DNA of 64,000 bases from Rhodobacter sp. SY28-1. Its GTDB lineage: Bacteria > Pseudomonadota > Alphaproteobacteria > Rhodobacterales > Rhodobacteraceae. The stretch is taken from the NCBI RefSeq assembly GCF_005222785.1, contig NZ_STGH01000001.1:992001-1056000 (forward strand). The letters are read 5' to 3'. The translations under genes and the position numbers were made by a program. How positions within the stretch are numbered: position 1 is the stretch's first letter; each line of letters starts with the position of its first letter. Below are positions 52,238-61,866 of the stretch, in pieces. The notes below the pieces were generated by a model, which was not told the origin of the DNA, ran no database searches, and was given only the letters and a program-made list of their open reading frames with translations.

Positions 52238-54541
52238 ATGGCTGACGGTCGCAACATCACGGTCAGCACGGCCCTGGGCGACAAACTTCTGTTTTCGCAG
52301 ATGGAAGGCTGGGACGAGATCAGCCAGTGCTTCCGCTACGAGTTGGGCCTGGTCAGCAAGGACATCAACGTCAAGGCCGAGGATATCCTTGGGACCCCGG
52401 TCACGATCACCGTCCGCACCGATAGCGCCAAGCGCTTCATCCACGGTATCGTCGCCGAGTTCGCCTTCCACGAATACCGAGAGGACTACGCCCATTACCG
52501 CGCCGTGCTGCGACCGTGGTTGTGGTTCCTGACCAATCGCAGCGACAACCGGATCTTCCAGAAGAAAAGCGTGGTCGAGATCATCGAAGAGGTCTGGAAG
52601 CCCTACGCCCATGTGAAGGTGGAAAAGCGGCTGAAAAAATCCTACCCGCCGCGCGACTATTGCGTTCAGTACCGCGAGAGCGACCTGACTTTCGTGCAGC
52701 GGCTGATGGAGCATGAGGGGATTTTCTATCACTTCGACCATGCCGACGGCGACCACACGCTGGTCCTGTCGGATGCCAATGCCAGCGTGAAGGATGCCGA
52801 AGGGTTCGAGACGATCAAGTTCCGTGGCGAGGCCGGCAACGTGATCGGGCAGGATGACGTGATCACCCAGCTTCTGCCGCGCACCTCGGTCCGGTCAGGG
52901 GTCTATGTGCACACGGACTATGATTTCAAGAAGCCCGCAACCGACCTGATGACCAAGTCCGACGCCCCGAAATCGCACGAAGCGGCGAAGGGTGAGCTTT
53001 ATCACTACCCCGGCGACTACATCGAGGTTGGGGCTGGTGAGCCGCTGGCGGCAATCAGGCTGGAAGAGGCACAGGCCCCGCATGTGCGGGTTGCAGCCGA
53101 GGGGAATGTCCGGGGCCTTTGGTCCGGGGTCAGTTTCACGCTGGAGGAGTTCGAGCGCGAGGCCGACAACCAGAAATACCTGGTGCTGCGGTCGGATTAT
53201 GAGATGTGGGACGACCAGTATCGTGCGGGCATGCAGCGGCAGGGCGAGGGGTTCGGGGTCCAGTTGCAGTTGCAACCGCTGAGCCTGGCCTTCCGGCCGG
53301 AACGCCGCACGCCGAAGCCGCTGATGTCAGGCCCACAGACGGCGGTGGTGGTGGGGCCCTCGGGCGAGGAAATCTTCACCGACGAGTACAGCCGGGTGAA
53401 GGTGCAGTTCCATTGGGACCGGCTGGGAGGGAAGGACGAAAACTCCAGTTGCTTCGTCCGCGTCAGCTCGGTCTGGGCCGGGTCGGGCTGGGGGTTTATC
53501 CAGATTCCCCGGATCGGGCAGGAGGTGATCGTCGACTTCCTGGAAGGCGATCCCGACATGCCGATCATCACTGGCCGGGTCTACAACGCCGCGCAGATGC
53601 CGCCCTACGGCTTGCCTGCGAACGCGACGCAATCGGGGTGGAAGTCGAACTCTTCGCCCGGCGGGGGCGGCTGGAACGAGATGCGGTTCGAGGACAAGAA
53701 GGGGTCGGAAGAGGTCTATTTCCAGGCCGAGAAGGACCACAACGAGCTGGTCAAGAACAACGAGACCCGCACCATCGGCAACGATTTCGCCGAGGATGTG
53801 GGCCATGATGCCAAGCAGGACATCGGCCACGACCGGACCGAGACCGTAGGCAACGACAAGTCAGTCACCGTGGGTCACGACAAGACCACCAGCATCGGCA
53901 ACAACGACACCGAGACGGTGGGGGTGGACCGGGCTCTGACGGTGGGGTCGAACGAGACGATCTCGATCGGGTCCAGTTCCAGCGAAACGATCGGGCTGAA
54001 CCATACCCAGACCGTCGGCGTAGCCCAGGCGATTACCGTGGGTGCTGCGCGGGTGGACAGCGTGGGGGCTTCCGAGACGCGGACCGTAGGCGCCGCGCAG
54101 TCGATGACCATTGGTGCCTCGCGCGATGTGAATGTCGGCGCCTCGGAGAGCCATTCCATCGGGTCGAACGACAGCTGGACCATCGGTTCGGACAGGACGG
54201 TATCGGTTGGCGGGAAAGAGGCGATTTCGATCGGCGGTGACCAGTCGGAAAGCGTGGGAGGTGGTGTGTCGGTCTCGGTGGGGAAGGACCGTGGCGCAAA
54301 TATCGCCGGGGCCGAAAGCCTTGGTGTCGGCAAGGACATGGGGGTGACTGTCGGCAAGAAGTTTGTGCTGACCGTCGCCGACGAGATCACTCTGAAATGT
54401 GGCGACGCCGAAGTGACGATGAAGAAGGACGGCACGATCACCATCAAGGGCAAGGACATCGCGCTGGACGGGTCGGGCAAGATCAACGTCAAGGCGGGCG
54501 GCGACATCAAGATGAAGGGGTCGAACATCCACCAGAACTGA
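52238..54541 (+). CDS. vgrG: T6SS spike protein VgrG
   Basis: 767 residues. The gp27-like N-terminus includes FRYELGLVSKDINVKAEDILG, ESDLTFVQRLMEHEGIFYHF and RPWLWFL. The gp5-like OB domain has DEYSRVKVQFHWDR, RVSSVWAGSGWGFIQIPRIGQEVIVDFLEGDPDMPIITGRVYN. The C-terminal beta-helix is a long series of 8-residue repeats of the type VGxDxxxx (VGHDKTTS, VGNDKSVT, IGNNDTET), over about 190 residues, then LTVADEITLKCGDAEVTMKKDGTITIKGKDI. It ends without an added enzymatic domain. It is preceded by a GGACAGGAGAG ribosome site and is convergent with tagF. Confidence 0.95.
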   Translation: MADGRNITVSTALGDKLLFSQMEGWDEISQCFRYELGLVSKDINVKAEDILGTPVTITVRTDSAKRFIHGIVAEFAFHEYREDYAHYRAVLRPWLWFLTNRSDNRIFQKKSVVEIIEEVWKPYAHVKVEKRLKKSYPPRDYCVQYRESDLTFVQRLMEHEGIFYHFDHADGDHTLVLSDANASVKDAEGFETIKFRGEAGNVIGQDDVITQLLPRTSVRSGVYVHTDYDFKKPATDLMTKSDAPKSHEAAKGELYHYPGDYIEVGAGEPLAAIRLEEAQAPHVRVAAEGNVRGLWSGVSFTLEEFEREADNQKYLVLRSDYEMWDDQYRAGMQRQGEGFGVQLQLQPLSLAFRPERRTPKPLMSGPQTAVVVGPSGEEIFTDEYSRVKVQFHWDRLGGKDENSSCFVRVSSVWAGSGWGFIQIPRIGQEVIVDFLEGDPDMPIITGRVYNAAQMPPYGLPANATQSGWKSNSSPGGGGWNEMRFEDKKGSEEVYFQAEKDHNELVKNNETRTIGNDFAEDVGHDAKQDIGHDRTETVGNDKSVTVGHDKTTSIGNNDTETVGVDRALTVGSNETISIGSSSSETIGLNHTQTVGVAQAITVGAARVDSVGASETRTVGAAQSMTIGASRDVNVGASESHSIGSNDSWTIGSDRTVSVGGKEAISIGGDQSESVGGGVSVSVGKDRGANIAGAESLGVGKDMGVTVGKKFVLTVADEITLKCGDAEVTMKKDGTITIKGKDIALDGSGKINVKAGGDIKMKGSNIHQN

Positions 54542-54542
54542 G

Positions 54543-55082
54543 TCAGGTCAAAAGCAGATGGTGCAACGCAGCGCCAGGGTCCGCGGGCTCCGTGGTGATG
54601 GACGGGCCGCCGCGCGCCCAGAGCAGCATCGCGCCCGAGGCGGGTTCGTGGCCCGGGATGGGCGCGGGCAGGGCGTCGAGAGCTATCCACAGTTCGTCCG
54701 GCGACAGGCCATCCGAGCCAAGCGCCAGCGCCGCATCGCACCAAGGGTCGATCTGGTCCTGGCTCAGGGTCCCATCGGCAATCAGAAGCAGCGACAGCGG
54801 AAAGTGCCGATTGGCGCTGTCGTGGCTTGGGAGGACAACCCCTGCTGCCAGACGCCCTCCCGAGGGCAGGCTGAACCGCAGCCCGCCGGGCGGGAAGACG
54901 GCTCCCGCTCGACCGAGAGGGACGATGTGCCGGGTAAGCCAGAAGTCCCAGTGTTTCCGGAAGGCATCCGGCAGCCCGCGCCAGACGAAATCGCCCGTAT
55001 TCGGCATCTTGCCGAAGACTCCCGCCACCGGGCGACGGTCTTCGTCCCCCGGCTTCTGTGGCGTCAGAACCTCGTCGGACAT
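54543..55082 (-). CDS. tagF: T6SS accessory protein TagF
   Basis: 179 residues. VAGVFGKMPNTGDFVWRGLPDAFRKHWDFWL is the defining N-terminal pattern of TagF/ImpM. TagF represses T6SS firing post-translationally in species where it was studied, often through the FHA protein. DELWIALDALP and MLLWARGG are further conserved parts. ATG 55082 lies 19 bp inside the 3' end of tssM, so the genes are tightly coupled. It is the last gene of the leftward T6SS operon. Confidence 0.9.
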   Translation of the reverse strand: MSDEVLTPQKPGDEDRRPVAGVFGKMPNTGDFVWRGLPDAFRKHWDFWLTRHIVPLGRAGAVFPPGGLRFSLPSGGRLAAGVVLPSHDSANRHFPLSLLLIADGTLSQDQIDPWCDAALALGSDGLSPDELWIALDALPAPIPGHEPASGAMLLWARGGPSITTEPADPGAALHHLLLT

Positions 55083-58000
55083 TTGAAGTTGCCGAACATC
55101 TTCAGGTCGAACGGGTTGTCGACCGATGCGGCACGGAGTTCGAAGGCGGCGGAGAAGCCGGAGAGGCCGAGACTGAGCCGGAACACCTCGGGCAGGTCGG
55201 TCGACGAAAGGCGACCTTTGCGGATCAGCCGCAGCCAAGCCCAGGAGCCGGTTTCCGAGGTCAGCAGCTCTCCGCTGCCGTCGGCGGGCTGGAACGAGAG
55301 GGAGATCAGGTTGGTACCGTCGGGTCCGGGCCAGGTCATCGGCATCGGGCGGGTGGCGGCGTTGAGGTAGGTCAGGACCTGGCCATCGACGTTCAGCGTG
55401 ACCGAAGCGGCGTTGGGGGTCAGATCCTTGGCCTCCAGCGTGAAGGCCATGACCGGGCCCGACCCGCCGGGGAAGAGGCCGTCGCGTATCGAGCGGGCGC
55501 GTTCGAACGGGGCAAGAAGCGAGCCGTCGAGGCCGAAGTCGGCGCGCCAGGCCCAGGGTTTCACGGTCGTGTCGATGTAGGGCAGAAGGTTGTCGGTGAC
55601 GAACTTGTCGATCCGGGCACCTGGGGCGAAAAGCTCGCGGAAGTCGGCGACGTTCACGTCGATGGCGGAGGCCTCGTCGAAGGGATAGCGGCCCTCGGTC
55701 GCCTTCACGCAGAAGTCGTAGACATCGGCGCGCCAGCGGTCGTTGAGTTGGGAGATCACTGCGTCCCGGGTCACGGCGATGGTGTCGCCGGCGATGCCCG
55801 CGACCCAGTCGTCCAGCGGATCGGGGAGCGCTTTGGCGGCGTTCGCGACGGCGCCAGTCAGTTCGCCCAGACCGCCGCGGGCGAGGAGGGTCGCCTCGGG
55901 ATCGGGCGAGTTCATCGCGCTGGCCAGTTCCTTTGCCAGGCCATCAAGTTGGAGGCCGACATCGTCGAGAAGCGGGGGCAGGCCGTCGACTTCCTCGATC
56001 GCGGCCTTGAGGGGGGCGAAGTGCAGCGCGATGTCGGTGCCGGGGGGCGGGCCTTCGATGCCTCCGGTCGAGGTTGCAAGCTTGCTGCCCGCCTTGAGCA
56101 GTTTGCCGACCTTGCCAAGCTTGGAGACGGCTTTCTTCGCAAGGCCGTCTGTCGCTGCGGCACCTTCCTCCTCGGGGATGACGCGGGTCAGGTCGACCTC
56201 GTCCACCACGGCGCGGACGAGGCGGCGGAGGGTCGAGTCAGGACTGGCGAGGTCCTTCATGTTTGCAGTGGCGGTGGGCAGGTCGGTGATTGGCGCCAGG
56301 CGGATATCGCGCAGAAAGCCGTTCCACTGGGCGATGAAGTCGTCCTGGTAGAGTTTGAGGATGTCGGCCTCCAGCGTTGCAACCGAAGCGTCGGAGCTTT
56401 CGGCACAACCGCCCGCGAAGACGGCCTGGTCAAGGGCAGCGGTGGCGGCGACCTCTGGGATCAGCGGCAGCACGGTGGTGTGGAAGCCGTCATAGGTGAA
56501 GGCGCCAGGCAAGCCGACGCGCAGGGTCTTTTCCGAGATGCGGGTCAGGACACGGGTGGCGTTCGGGCCTGCCTTCTCGGCCGGGATCCATTCGGGCAGC
56601 GCGGTGACGGTCGGGTCAGAGATCAGGGCGCTGTAGGCGCGGGCAGCCAAGGGGATGGTGCAGATCGATTGAAGGGCCTGCTGGACGAGGGCGTTGTCGG
56701 GCGCAATTTTCTCTTCTTCGGAGCCCATGCGGTCGATGGCTGCCAGCTGATGTTCAAGCGCGGCCTCGGTCGGGAAAGGGTCGGTGGGGGCGTTCAGGGG
56801 CAGTTGGTCCTGCCACCACTGGGCCGCGAACTCTCGATCATAGGGCGCAAGGCCGGTCATCATGTAATAGACCTTGAGCGCGCCGAGGAGATACTCCGGA
56901 TCGCGGATCTGGCGCCACATCGTGGCCTCCAGCATCGCGACCATCCGAGGTTCCAGGATGTTGCGAAGCGAGCGGTCGTAGGCGATGCGCTGAGCTTCGG
57001 TCAGTTCCGACAGCGCGGTGGGTCCGATGTAGGTGAGGGGCGAGGTCGGGACTTCGGTGGCTGCGGCCTTGACCTCGGTCACGCCTTCGAGGGCGAGTTC
57101 GAGGTCGAGCGGGTCGGTTGGGGCCTGGCGGGCGGCGACATTGGCAAGCCGGCCAGAGAGGTCGGCCAAGAGACGTTCCTGGTCGTCGATGCCGCCGGAG
57201 TAGCGCAGGAAGCTGAACAGGAAGACGAGGCCGGCGATCAAGGTCGCCAGCGAGGCCCCGGCGATGGACCCGCGCCAGATCCATTTGCGGCGTTCTTCGG
57301 CGGCGGCGTCGAAAGTACCAAGGCCGGCCTCGGGGAATATGAGGTCGGTCAGCATGTTACGGAGGAAGTAGGAGCGCTTTTCACCGAAGGCGCGGCGCGG
57401 GGCGGCGTCGGCGCTCAGGCCGAAGGAGCCCGCGAGTTCGCCGACGAGACGGTCGATGGGTGAGCCTTCCTGGGTGGCAGAGGTCAGGTAGAATCCGCGC
57501 AGCCAGGGGCTTTCCTCGTAGCGGCTTTCACCGAAGACGGTGTCGATGAGGAGCTTCAGAGGGGCTTCCAGGCGTTCGACCTGGGAGGGAAAGCGGAAGA
57601 TCTCGGCGCGCTGGTCAAGCGGCACATCCTCGGACATGCGGGTAGTGAGGCGGGTTTCAAGGTTCGCCAGAAGCGCCTTCGTCTCGCGTTCGATGGTGGT
57701 GCGGTCGATGCGGGCGTCGGTGGGCAGGGTGGCGCCCCAGACCTGCTCGCGATCCTTGGTGGGCAGGTTGCCGAAGAAGGCCTCAAATCCGGGGACAAGG
57801 TCGACCTTGGTCAACATCAGGTAGACCGGAAGCTGGATCTGCAGGCGTTCGCGGAGTTCGGCGAGGCGCTTCCTGATTTCGCGGCCGTGTTCGCGGACCG
57901 CGGCTTCCCCGGCCAGAAGCTCCTTCAGCGACAGGGCCAGGATCACCCCATTCAGCGCCCGTTTGCCGCGGTGCTTCTTCAGCATGTCCAGAAAGCCGAG

Positions 58001-58597
58001 CCATTCTGCCGAGTCGATCTCGGGGTCGCTTTGCTGTTGGACGTAACGACCGGCGGTGTCGACGAGGACGGCATCCTCGGTGAAGAACCAGTCGCAGTTG
58101 CGGGTGCCGCCGACGCCCTTCAGGTCATCGGAGAGGTCGATCGGGAAGTGGAGGCCGGACTGTCTTAGCGCGGTGGTCTTGCCGCTGCCGGGGGGGCCGA
58201 TGATGACATACCACGGCATGTCGCGCAGGAACTTCTTGCCGCCAAGCTTCGACCGTTTCATCTCGGTCAGGACGGATGCAAACTTGGTGTTGATCTCGGC
58301 CACGTTGGCCTCGCCCGGAAGCGAGACCTTGGGCTTTTCCGGCTGGGCTAGTTCGGTGACGAAAAGCTGGTTCTTCTTCGCGGCCCGCAGTTGCGCGAGG
58401 AGGAGGGAGAAGAGCCAGAGGACGAGGATGACGGCGATGACGATCATCCGGACGAGGTCATCGGCCAAGGGGACCATATCGCCGACCGAGACGAGGGGGC
58501 CGAAAAGCCAGATCAGTGCGCAAAGAAGAACGACGCCGATGAAGGTCCACAGGCGACGGGAGAAGAGGAACCTGAAGATGGCCTTGAGGACTTTCAT
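55064..58597 (-). CDS. tssM: T6SS membrane-complex protein TssM (IcmF)
   Basis: 1177 residues, full length. Two N-terminal helices (LWTFIGVVLLCALIWLF and LVRMIVIAVILVLWLFSLLLA) flank a short periplasmic loop. The cytoplasmic NTPase domain has Walker A GPPGSGKTT at 134-142 and VLVDTAGRYV. A third helix (IAGASLATLIAGLVFLFSFL) leads into the large periplasmic region, ending RYPFDEASAIDV, FAPGARIDKFVTDNLLPYIDTTVKPWAWR and NPFDLKMFGNFKCPTRF. With TssJ and TssL it forms the trans-envelope channel complex. Its start abuts the tssL stop. Confidence 0.97.
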   Translation of the reverse strand: MKVLKAIFRFLFSRRLWTFIGVVLLCALIWLFGPLVSVGDMVPLADDLVRMIVIAVILVLWLFSLLLAQLRAAKKNQLFVTELAQPEKPKVSLPGEANVAEINTKFASVLTEMKRSKLGGKKFLRDMPWYVIIGPPGSGKTTALRQSGLHFPIDLSDDLKGVGGTRNCDWFFTEDAVLVDTAGRYVQQQSDPEIDSAEWLGFLDMLKKHRGKRALNGVILALSLKELLAGEAAVREHGREIRKRLAELRERLQIQLPVYLMLTKVDLVPGFEAFFGNLPTKDREQVWGATLPTDARIDRTTIERETKALLANLETRLTTRMSEDVPLDQRAEIFRFPSQVERLEAPLKLLIDTVFGESRYEESPWLRGFYLTSATQEGSPIDRLVGELAGSFGLSADAAPRRAFGEKRSYFLRNMLTDLIFPEAGLGTFDAAAEERRKWIWRGSIAGASLATLIAGLVFLFSFLRYSGGIDDQERLLADLSGRLANVAARQAPTDPLDLELALEGVTEVKAAATEVPTSPLTYIGPTALSELTEAQRIAYDRSLRNILEPRMVAMLEATMWRQIRDPEYLLGALKVYYMMTGLAPYDREFAAQWWQDQLPLNAPTDPFPTEAALEHQLAAIDRMGSEEEKIAPDNALVQQALQSICTIPLAARAYSALISDPTVTALPEWIPAEKAGPNATRVLTRISEKTLRVGLPGAFTYDGFHTTVLPLIPEVAATAALDQAVFAGGCAESSDASVATLEADILKLYQDDFIAQWNGFLRDIRLAPITDLPTATANMKDLASPDSTLRRLVRAVVDEVDLTRVIPEEEGAAATDGLAKKAVSKLGKVGKLLKAGSKLATSTGGIEGPPPGTDIALHFAPLKAAIEEVDGLPPLLDDVGLQLDGLAKELASAMNSPDPEATLLARGGLGELTGAVANAAKALPDPLDDWVAGIAGDTIAVTRDAVISQLNDRWRADVYDFCVKATEGRYPFDEASAIDVNVADFRELFAPGARIDKFVTDNLLPYIDTTVKPWAWRADFGLDGSLLAPFERARSIRDGLFPGGSGPVMAFTLEAKDLTPNAASVTLNVDGQVLTYLNAATRPMPMTWPGPDGTNLISLSFQPADGSGELLTSETGSWAWLRLIRKGRLSSTDLPEVFRLSLGLSGFSAAFELRAASVDNPFDLKMFGNFKCPTRF

Positions 58598-60046
58598 CTA
58601 GAGCTTCTTCTCGATCTTGATCTCGATGCGCCGGTTTTCGGCCCGGCCCACTTTGGTGCCGTTGTCGCCTACGGGTTCGCTGTCGGCGCGGCCTTCGGCG
58701 GCCAGGAGCTCGGGTGGCACCCCGGCGGCAGTCAGAAGGTCGGCGATGGTCTTGGCGCGCGCCTCGGACAGGCCTTGGTTCGAGGCGAATGGGTTCGAGG
58801 CCTGGACAGGGACAGAGTCGGTGTGGCCGATTATGGTGACCTTGCCGATGACCTCGACGTTTTCCTTGATGCAGTCGGCCAAGGCGGTCACAAGCGGTCC
58901 ATAGACGTCGTTGATGTCGGCCTTGGCGCTGCGGAAGACCTCGGGGCTCGAGCCGCGCAGGGTCATGAAGGCCAGGCCCACGTCATCCTTGCCGGTCAGC
59001 GCGGCGGCGGTGTCGGCGGGGGCCTTCGCGAGACAGGCGGGGACGAGTTCAAGCACCACGGGCTCGATCTTGATCTCGGGCGCGGCGGGTTCGGCGTTGG
59101 TGCGGACGGGGCGGAAGATCTCGGCCCGTTCTGCAGGCGGCAGGAGGCGGGCGAGGGCGTAAAGCTGGGTCGCCTTGTTCGACAGCTGGATACCGAGGCC
59201 GACGTAGATCGCGGTAATGACGGCGACGGCGGCAAGGCCAATGGTCCACAAGGGTACGGCGAAGCGGGGCTTTTCGTCGGGGGCGATGACGCCCTTCCAA
59301 TGCGGGGAAAGCTCGGCCGCCTCGGCCTCGGGGTTGCGGATGGCGCGGGCGATGGCGGAGCGCATGGCGAGGAGAGCGGCGTCGCCGGTGCGGCCCTCGA
59401 CACGGTACTTGCCGCGGAAGCCAAGGTTCAGGCAGTGGAAGCCCAGCTCCAGCATTTCGGGGTCGCGGTTGGGGTAGCGGAGAAGCTCTTCCAGCCGGTC
59501 GAAGAACTTGGTTCCGGCGTCCACCTCGCCCGACAAGCCCACGACAAGCGGCTGACGGGGCCAACTGGAATGGCCGCCCCAGGGGGTGTTGAGCGCGATG
59601 TCGTCGACCAGCGCGGCAACGAACCAAGCGGCTTGATTGGCGCGGGTCATCGGGACACCCATGCCGACGGCAGAGTCGCGGGCGTCGATCAAGTTTTCCT
59701 GGACGCGCAGGCGCAAGGCTTCCGCATTGGCCGGGGGCATCGCGCGTTCAAGCTCGGGCGCGAGTTCGAGGAGCGAGGCGAAGGCGACAATCAGCGGGTT
59801 TGGATGCGCGCGGGTCAGGCGGGGTTTGGGGCCGCGACCGACTTGGTCTTGCGGGGGTGTGCCGAAGGGCTGGCCATAGCCATGGCCGTAGGATTGCCCG
59901 CTGTAGGGTGGCTGCTGCTGGGCGGGGCGTTCCGCGCCGAAGATCGGGGGCTGGGGCGTTGTGGCGGGCGTGTTCGACTTCACCGGCCGGATGCGGGTGC
60001 GTCCGGCGTCGTTGGAAAGGCCGAAGGGATCGTCCGGGTCGCTCAT
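58598..60046 (-). CDS. tssL: T6SS membrane-complex protein TssL with C-terminal OmpA peptidoglycan-binding domain
   Basis: 482 residues. A Pro/Gln-rich cytoplasmic extension (QPPIFGAERPAQQQPPYSG) precedes the DotU domain (NPLIVAFASLLELAPELERA, AAWFVAALVDDIALNTPWGGHSSW, EMLELGFHCLNLGFRGKYRV). One membrane helix follows (FAVPLWTIGLAAVAVITAIYVGLG). The C-terminal OmpA domain has VIGKVTIIGHTDSVPVQASNPFASNQGLSEARAKTI and RAENRRIEIKI, anchoring the complex to peptidoglycan. This is the 'evolved' TssL type. It overlaps tssK by 4 bp. Confidence 0.96.
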   Translation of the reverse strand: MSDPDDPFGLSNDAGRTRIRPVKSNTPATTPQPPIFGAERPAQQQPPYSGQSYGHGYGQPFGTPPQDQVGRGPKPRLTRAHPNPLIVAFASLLELAPELERAMPPANAEALRLRVQENLIDARDSAVGMGVPMTRANQAAWFVAALVDDIALNTPWGGHSSWPRQPLVVGLSGEVDAGTKFFDRLEELLRYPNRDPEMLELGFHCLNLGFRGKYRVEGRTGDAALLAMRSAIARAIRNPEAEAAELSPHWKGVIAPDEKPRFAVPLWTIGLAAVAVITAIYVGLGIQLSNKATQLYALARLLPPAERAEIFRPVRTNAEPAAPEIKIEPVVLELVPACLAKAPADTAAALTGKDDVGLAFMTLRGSSPEVFRSAKADINDVYGPLVTALADCIKENVEVIGKVTIIGHTDSVPVQASNPFASNQGLSEARAKTIADLLTAAGVPPELLAAEGRADSEPVGDNGTKVGRAENRRIEIKIEKKL

Positions 60047-61374
60047 CGGTTCACGGCGTAGCAGTCGATTTCGGGTTCACGGTCGAGTGCCCCTGACACG
60101 CCGATCACGAAGCCGGGCGCGTCGGTGAGTTGGGCGAAGTGTTCTGACTTCTGGTCAAGCTCCAGGCAGAGGCGTTCCCCGTCATAGGGGATCTCGCGCG
60201 GCTGGGAGTGCAGAGGTTTCAGCGGAATACCGGGGAGGCGGGATTTCCACAGCTTCTCGAAGGCATCTGCGGCGCCGACGGTGGCCTGGCTCACGAAGAT
60301 GCGGCGGAGACTTTCGTCCGAGATGTCCGACCCGATGCGCAGCACGATCCGACTGGTTTTCAGGAGGTCGGGATTGTCGATGCGGACCTTCCAGATGTTC
60401 TGGGCGTGGCGGGCGACTTGCAGTGCACGGGACCTGGGTTCGACGTGGCGCAAGGACAGCATCAGGGAGCGCAGCGTGTCAGCCAGCGCTGCGAAGGCGG
60501 GCTGGGGATCGAGGTGGTCGTAGGCGGGCAGGTCGGAAAGGCGCCGCGAGGAGGAGCCATAGGTCGCCATCCGGCCTGCCAATCCGGCCAGCTCCATGAA
60601 GAATTCCGACGGATGGTGCAGGTTCTGCGCCAGTACATGCGCGACGCGGGGCCGGGCGGTGTTGGCGAGTTCGAGGAGGAGGAGGTTCTCGATCGACCGG
60701 CCTGCACCGCCGAGTACCAGCTTACCGTGGGCTTCGGCGATGCGATCGAGGCCAGTGACGACCTCTTGCGCGAGGCCCGCATACCAGGGGTTCGCGGCAA
60801 GGCAGAGGGCGGGGGCGAGGTAGCCTTCGGAAACGGCGACCGAGCCTTCGGCGCGCAGGCCCTCGACCCTCGCGACCGGGAGGGCGACGTATCCGGCCCC
60901 GTCTTCGCCCGGCTGGATCAGGCGGGCGGCAAGGCGGGCGACTTCAAGCTCTTCGGGCTCGGCCCCGCCACGGATGGCATCGCGGACGGTCTGGATCACG
61001 CCGTGGTAGCGCGAGCCGGCGGGCTCAGCATGGGCGGGGTCGATGGTGGCGGCGCCGGGACGTTCGATGGGGATGGCAAGGGCGACGAGACCCGCCATGT
61101 CGGCCTTGATCTGGACGGGGGCGGGGGCTGACATTGTCTCGGGGATCGCAAAGGGGGTGCCATCGGGGAAGATGCCGGAGGCCGCGGCAATGGCAATGCG
61201 GCCCGCATCAAGCGCAGATTTGTCCAGGGTCAGTGACCGGAACCCCCAGGCCTGCATGGGGGCGGCCTGAAGCGCGCCGCGCACCAGGCCTTCGGTGTAG
61301 CGGTCCTGCTGCTGCAGGTGCTGGGTGCGCAGGAACAGCCCTTCGGACCAGACGACCTTGTTCTTGTCACTCAT
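60043..61374 (-). CDS. tssK: T6SS baseplate protein TssK
   Basis: 443 residues. VVWSEGLFLRTQHLQQQDRYTEGLVRGAL is the defining N-terminus of TssK/ImpJ. It links the baseplate to the TssL-TssM membrane complex. Other family parts: NLHHPSEFFMELAGLAGRMATYGSSSR, AYDHLDPQPAFAALADTLRSL and the C-terminal receptor domain with LPGIPLKPLHSQPREIPYDGE and YCYAVNR-like ending (CYAVNR). It starts 33 bp after tssJ ends and overlaps tssL by 4 bp. Confidence 0.96.
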   Translation of the reverse strand: MSDKNKVVWSEGLFLRTQHLQQQDRYTEGLVRGALQAAPMQAWGFRSLTLDKSALDAGRIAIAAASGIFPDGTPFAIPETMSAPAPVQIKADMAGLVALAIPIERPGAATIDPAHAEPAGSRYHGVIQTVRDAIRGGAEPEELEVARLAARLIQPGEDGAGYVALPVARVEGLRAEGSVAVSEGYLAPALCLAANPWYAGLAQEVVTGLDRIAEAHGKLVLGGAGRSIENLLLLELANTARPRVAHVLAQNLHHPSEFFMELAGLAGRMATYGSSSRRLSDLPAYDHLDPQPAFAALADTLRSLMLSLRHVEPRSRALQVARHAQNIWKVRIDNPDLLKTSRIVLRIGSDISDESLRRIFVSQATVGAADAFEKLWKSRLPGIPLKPLHSQPREIPYDGERLCLELDQKSEHFAQLTDAPGFVIGVSGALDREPEIDCYAVNR

Positions 61375-61407
61375 TCTTCAGTCCTGTTCCTGCACACTGG
61401 CGAGGGA

Positions 61408-61866
61408 TCACATCGGGGTCAGCTTGATCCCGCTGGCGGTCACGTCAAGCGCGAACGTCACCGTGTCGGTCGGCGAGACCGACGACTTGGCGCGGAATTG
61501 CTTTCCCGCAGGGTCCCGGTAACCGGCGACGATGGCGATCAGGGCGGTCGTGGCCTCAAGTGCCACGGTCTTGGTGGCCTTGCCGCCTGGGGCAAGCGTG
61601 ATGGCGTCGGCCTTGACAAGATCGCCTCCCAGGGTGGCGGAGGCGTTCTGGAGGCCGAAGAAATCAGCACCGTCGAAAGCCCCAGCGCCCCGCAGTTGCA
61701 GGACCTGCAGGGTAAGCGGGCGGTCGGCACCGTCGGGACCAGGGTTCATGCCCGCCGCCCCTTGCGCGACGATGGTCACCGATCCGGGGCCGGCGGGGGC
61801 GCAGGCCACCAGAAGGGCGGCGCTGCTCCCGATCAGAAAGGCACGGCGTGGAAACTCATGGGTCAT
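61408..61866 (-). CDS. tssJ: T6SS outer-membrane lipoprotein TssJ
   Basis: 152 residues. MTHEFPRRAFLIGSSAALLVAC has a lipobox with acylated Cys22, preceded by a twin-arginine-like PRRAFLIG, unusual for TssJ. The mature beta-sandwich is suggested by LTLQVLQLRGAGAFDGADFFGL and TKTVALEATTALIAIVAGYRD, the latter matching the TssJ strand pattern. TssJ docks TssM to the outer membrane. It overlaps the end of tagH by 11 bp. Confidence 0.9.
   Translation of the reverse strand: MTHEFPRRAFLIGSSAALLVACAPAGPGSVTIVAQGAAGMNPGPDGADRPLTLQVLQLRGAGAFDGADFFGLQNASATLGGDLVKADAITLAPGGKATKTVALEATTALIAIVAGYRDPAGKQFRAKSSVSPTDTVTFALDVTASGIKLTPM

Noticed and set aside
53740-54330. Regularly spaced repeats that could suggest a CRISPR array or tandem DNA repeat
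   Set aside because: They are in-frame 24-bp codon repeats encoding the VgrG beta-helix octads, with diverged DNA and no spacer structure.
55058-57463. An 801-codon open frame on the plus strand opposite tssM
   Set aside because: It mirrors tssM codons, is Gly/Asp/Val/Arg-rich and has no fold signal. The minus-strand gene has full TssM motifs.
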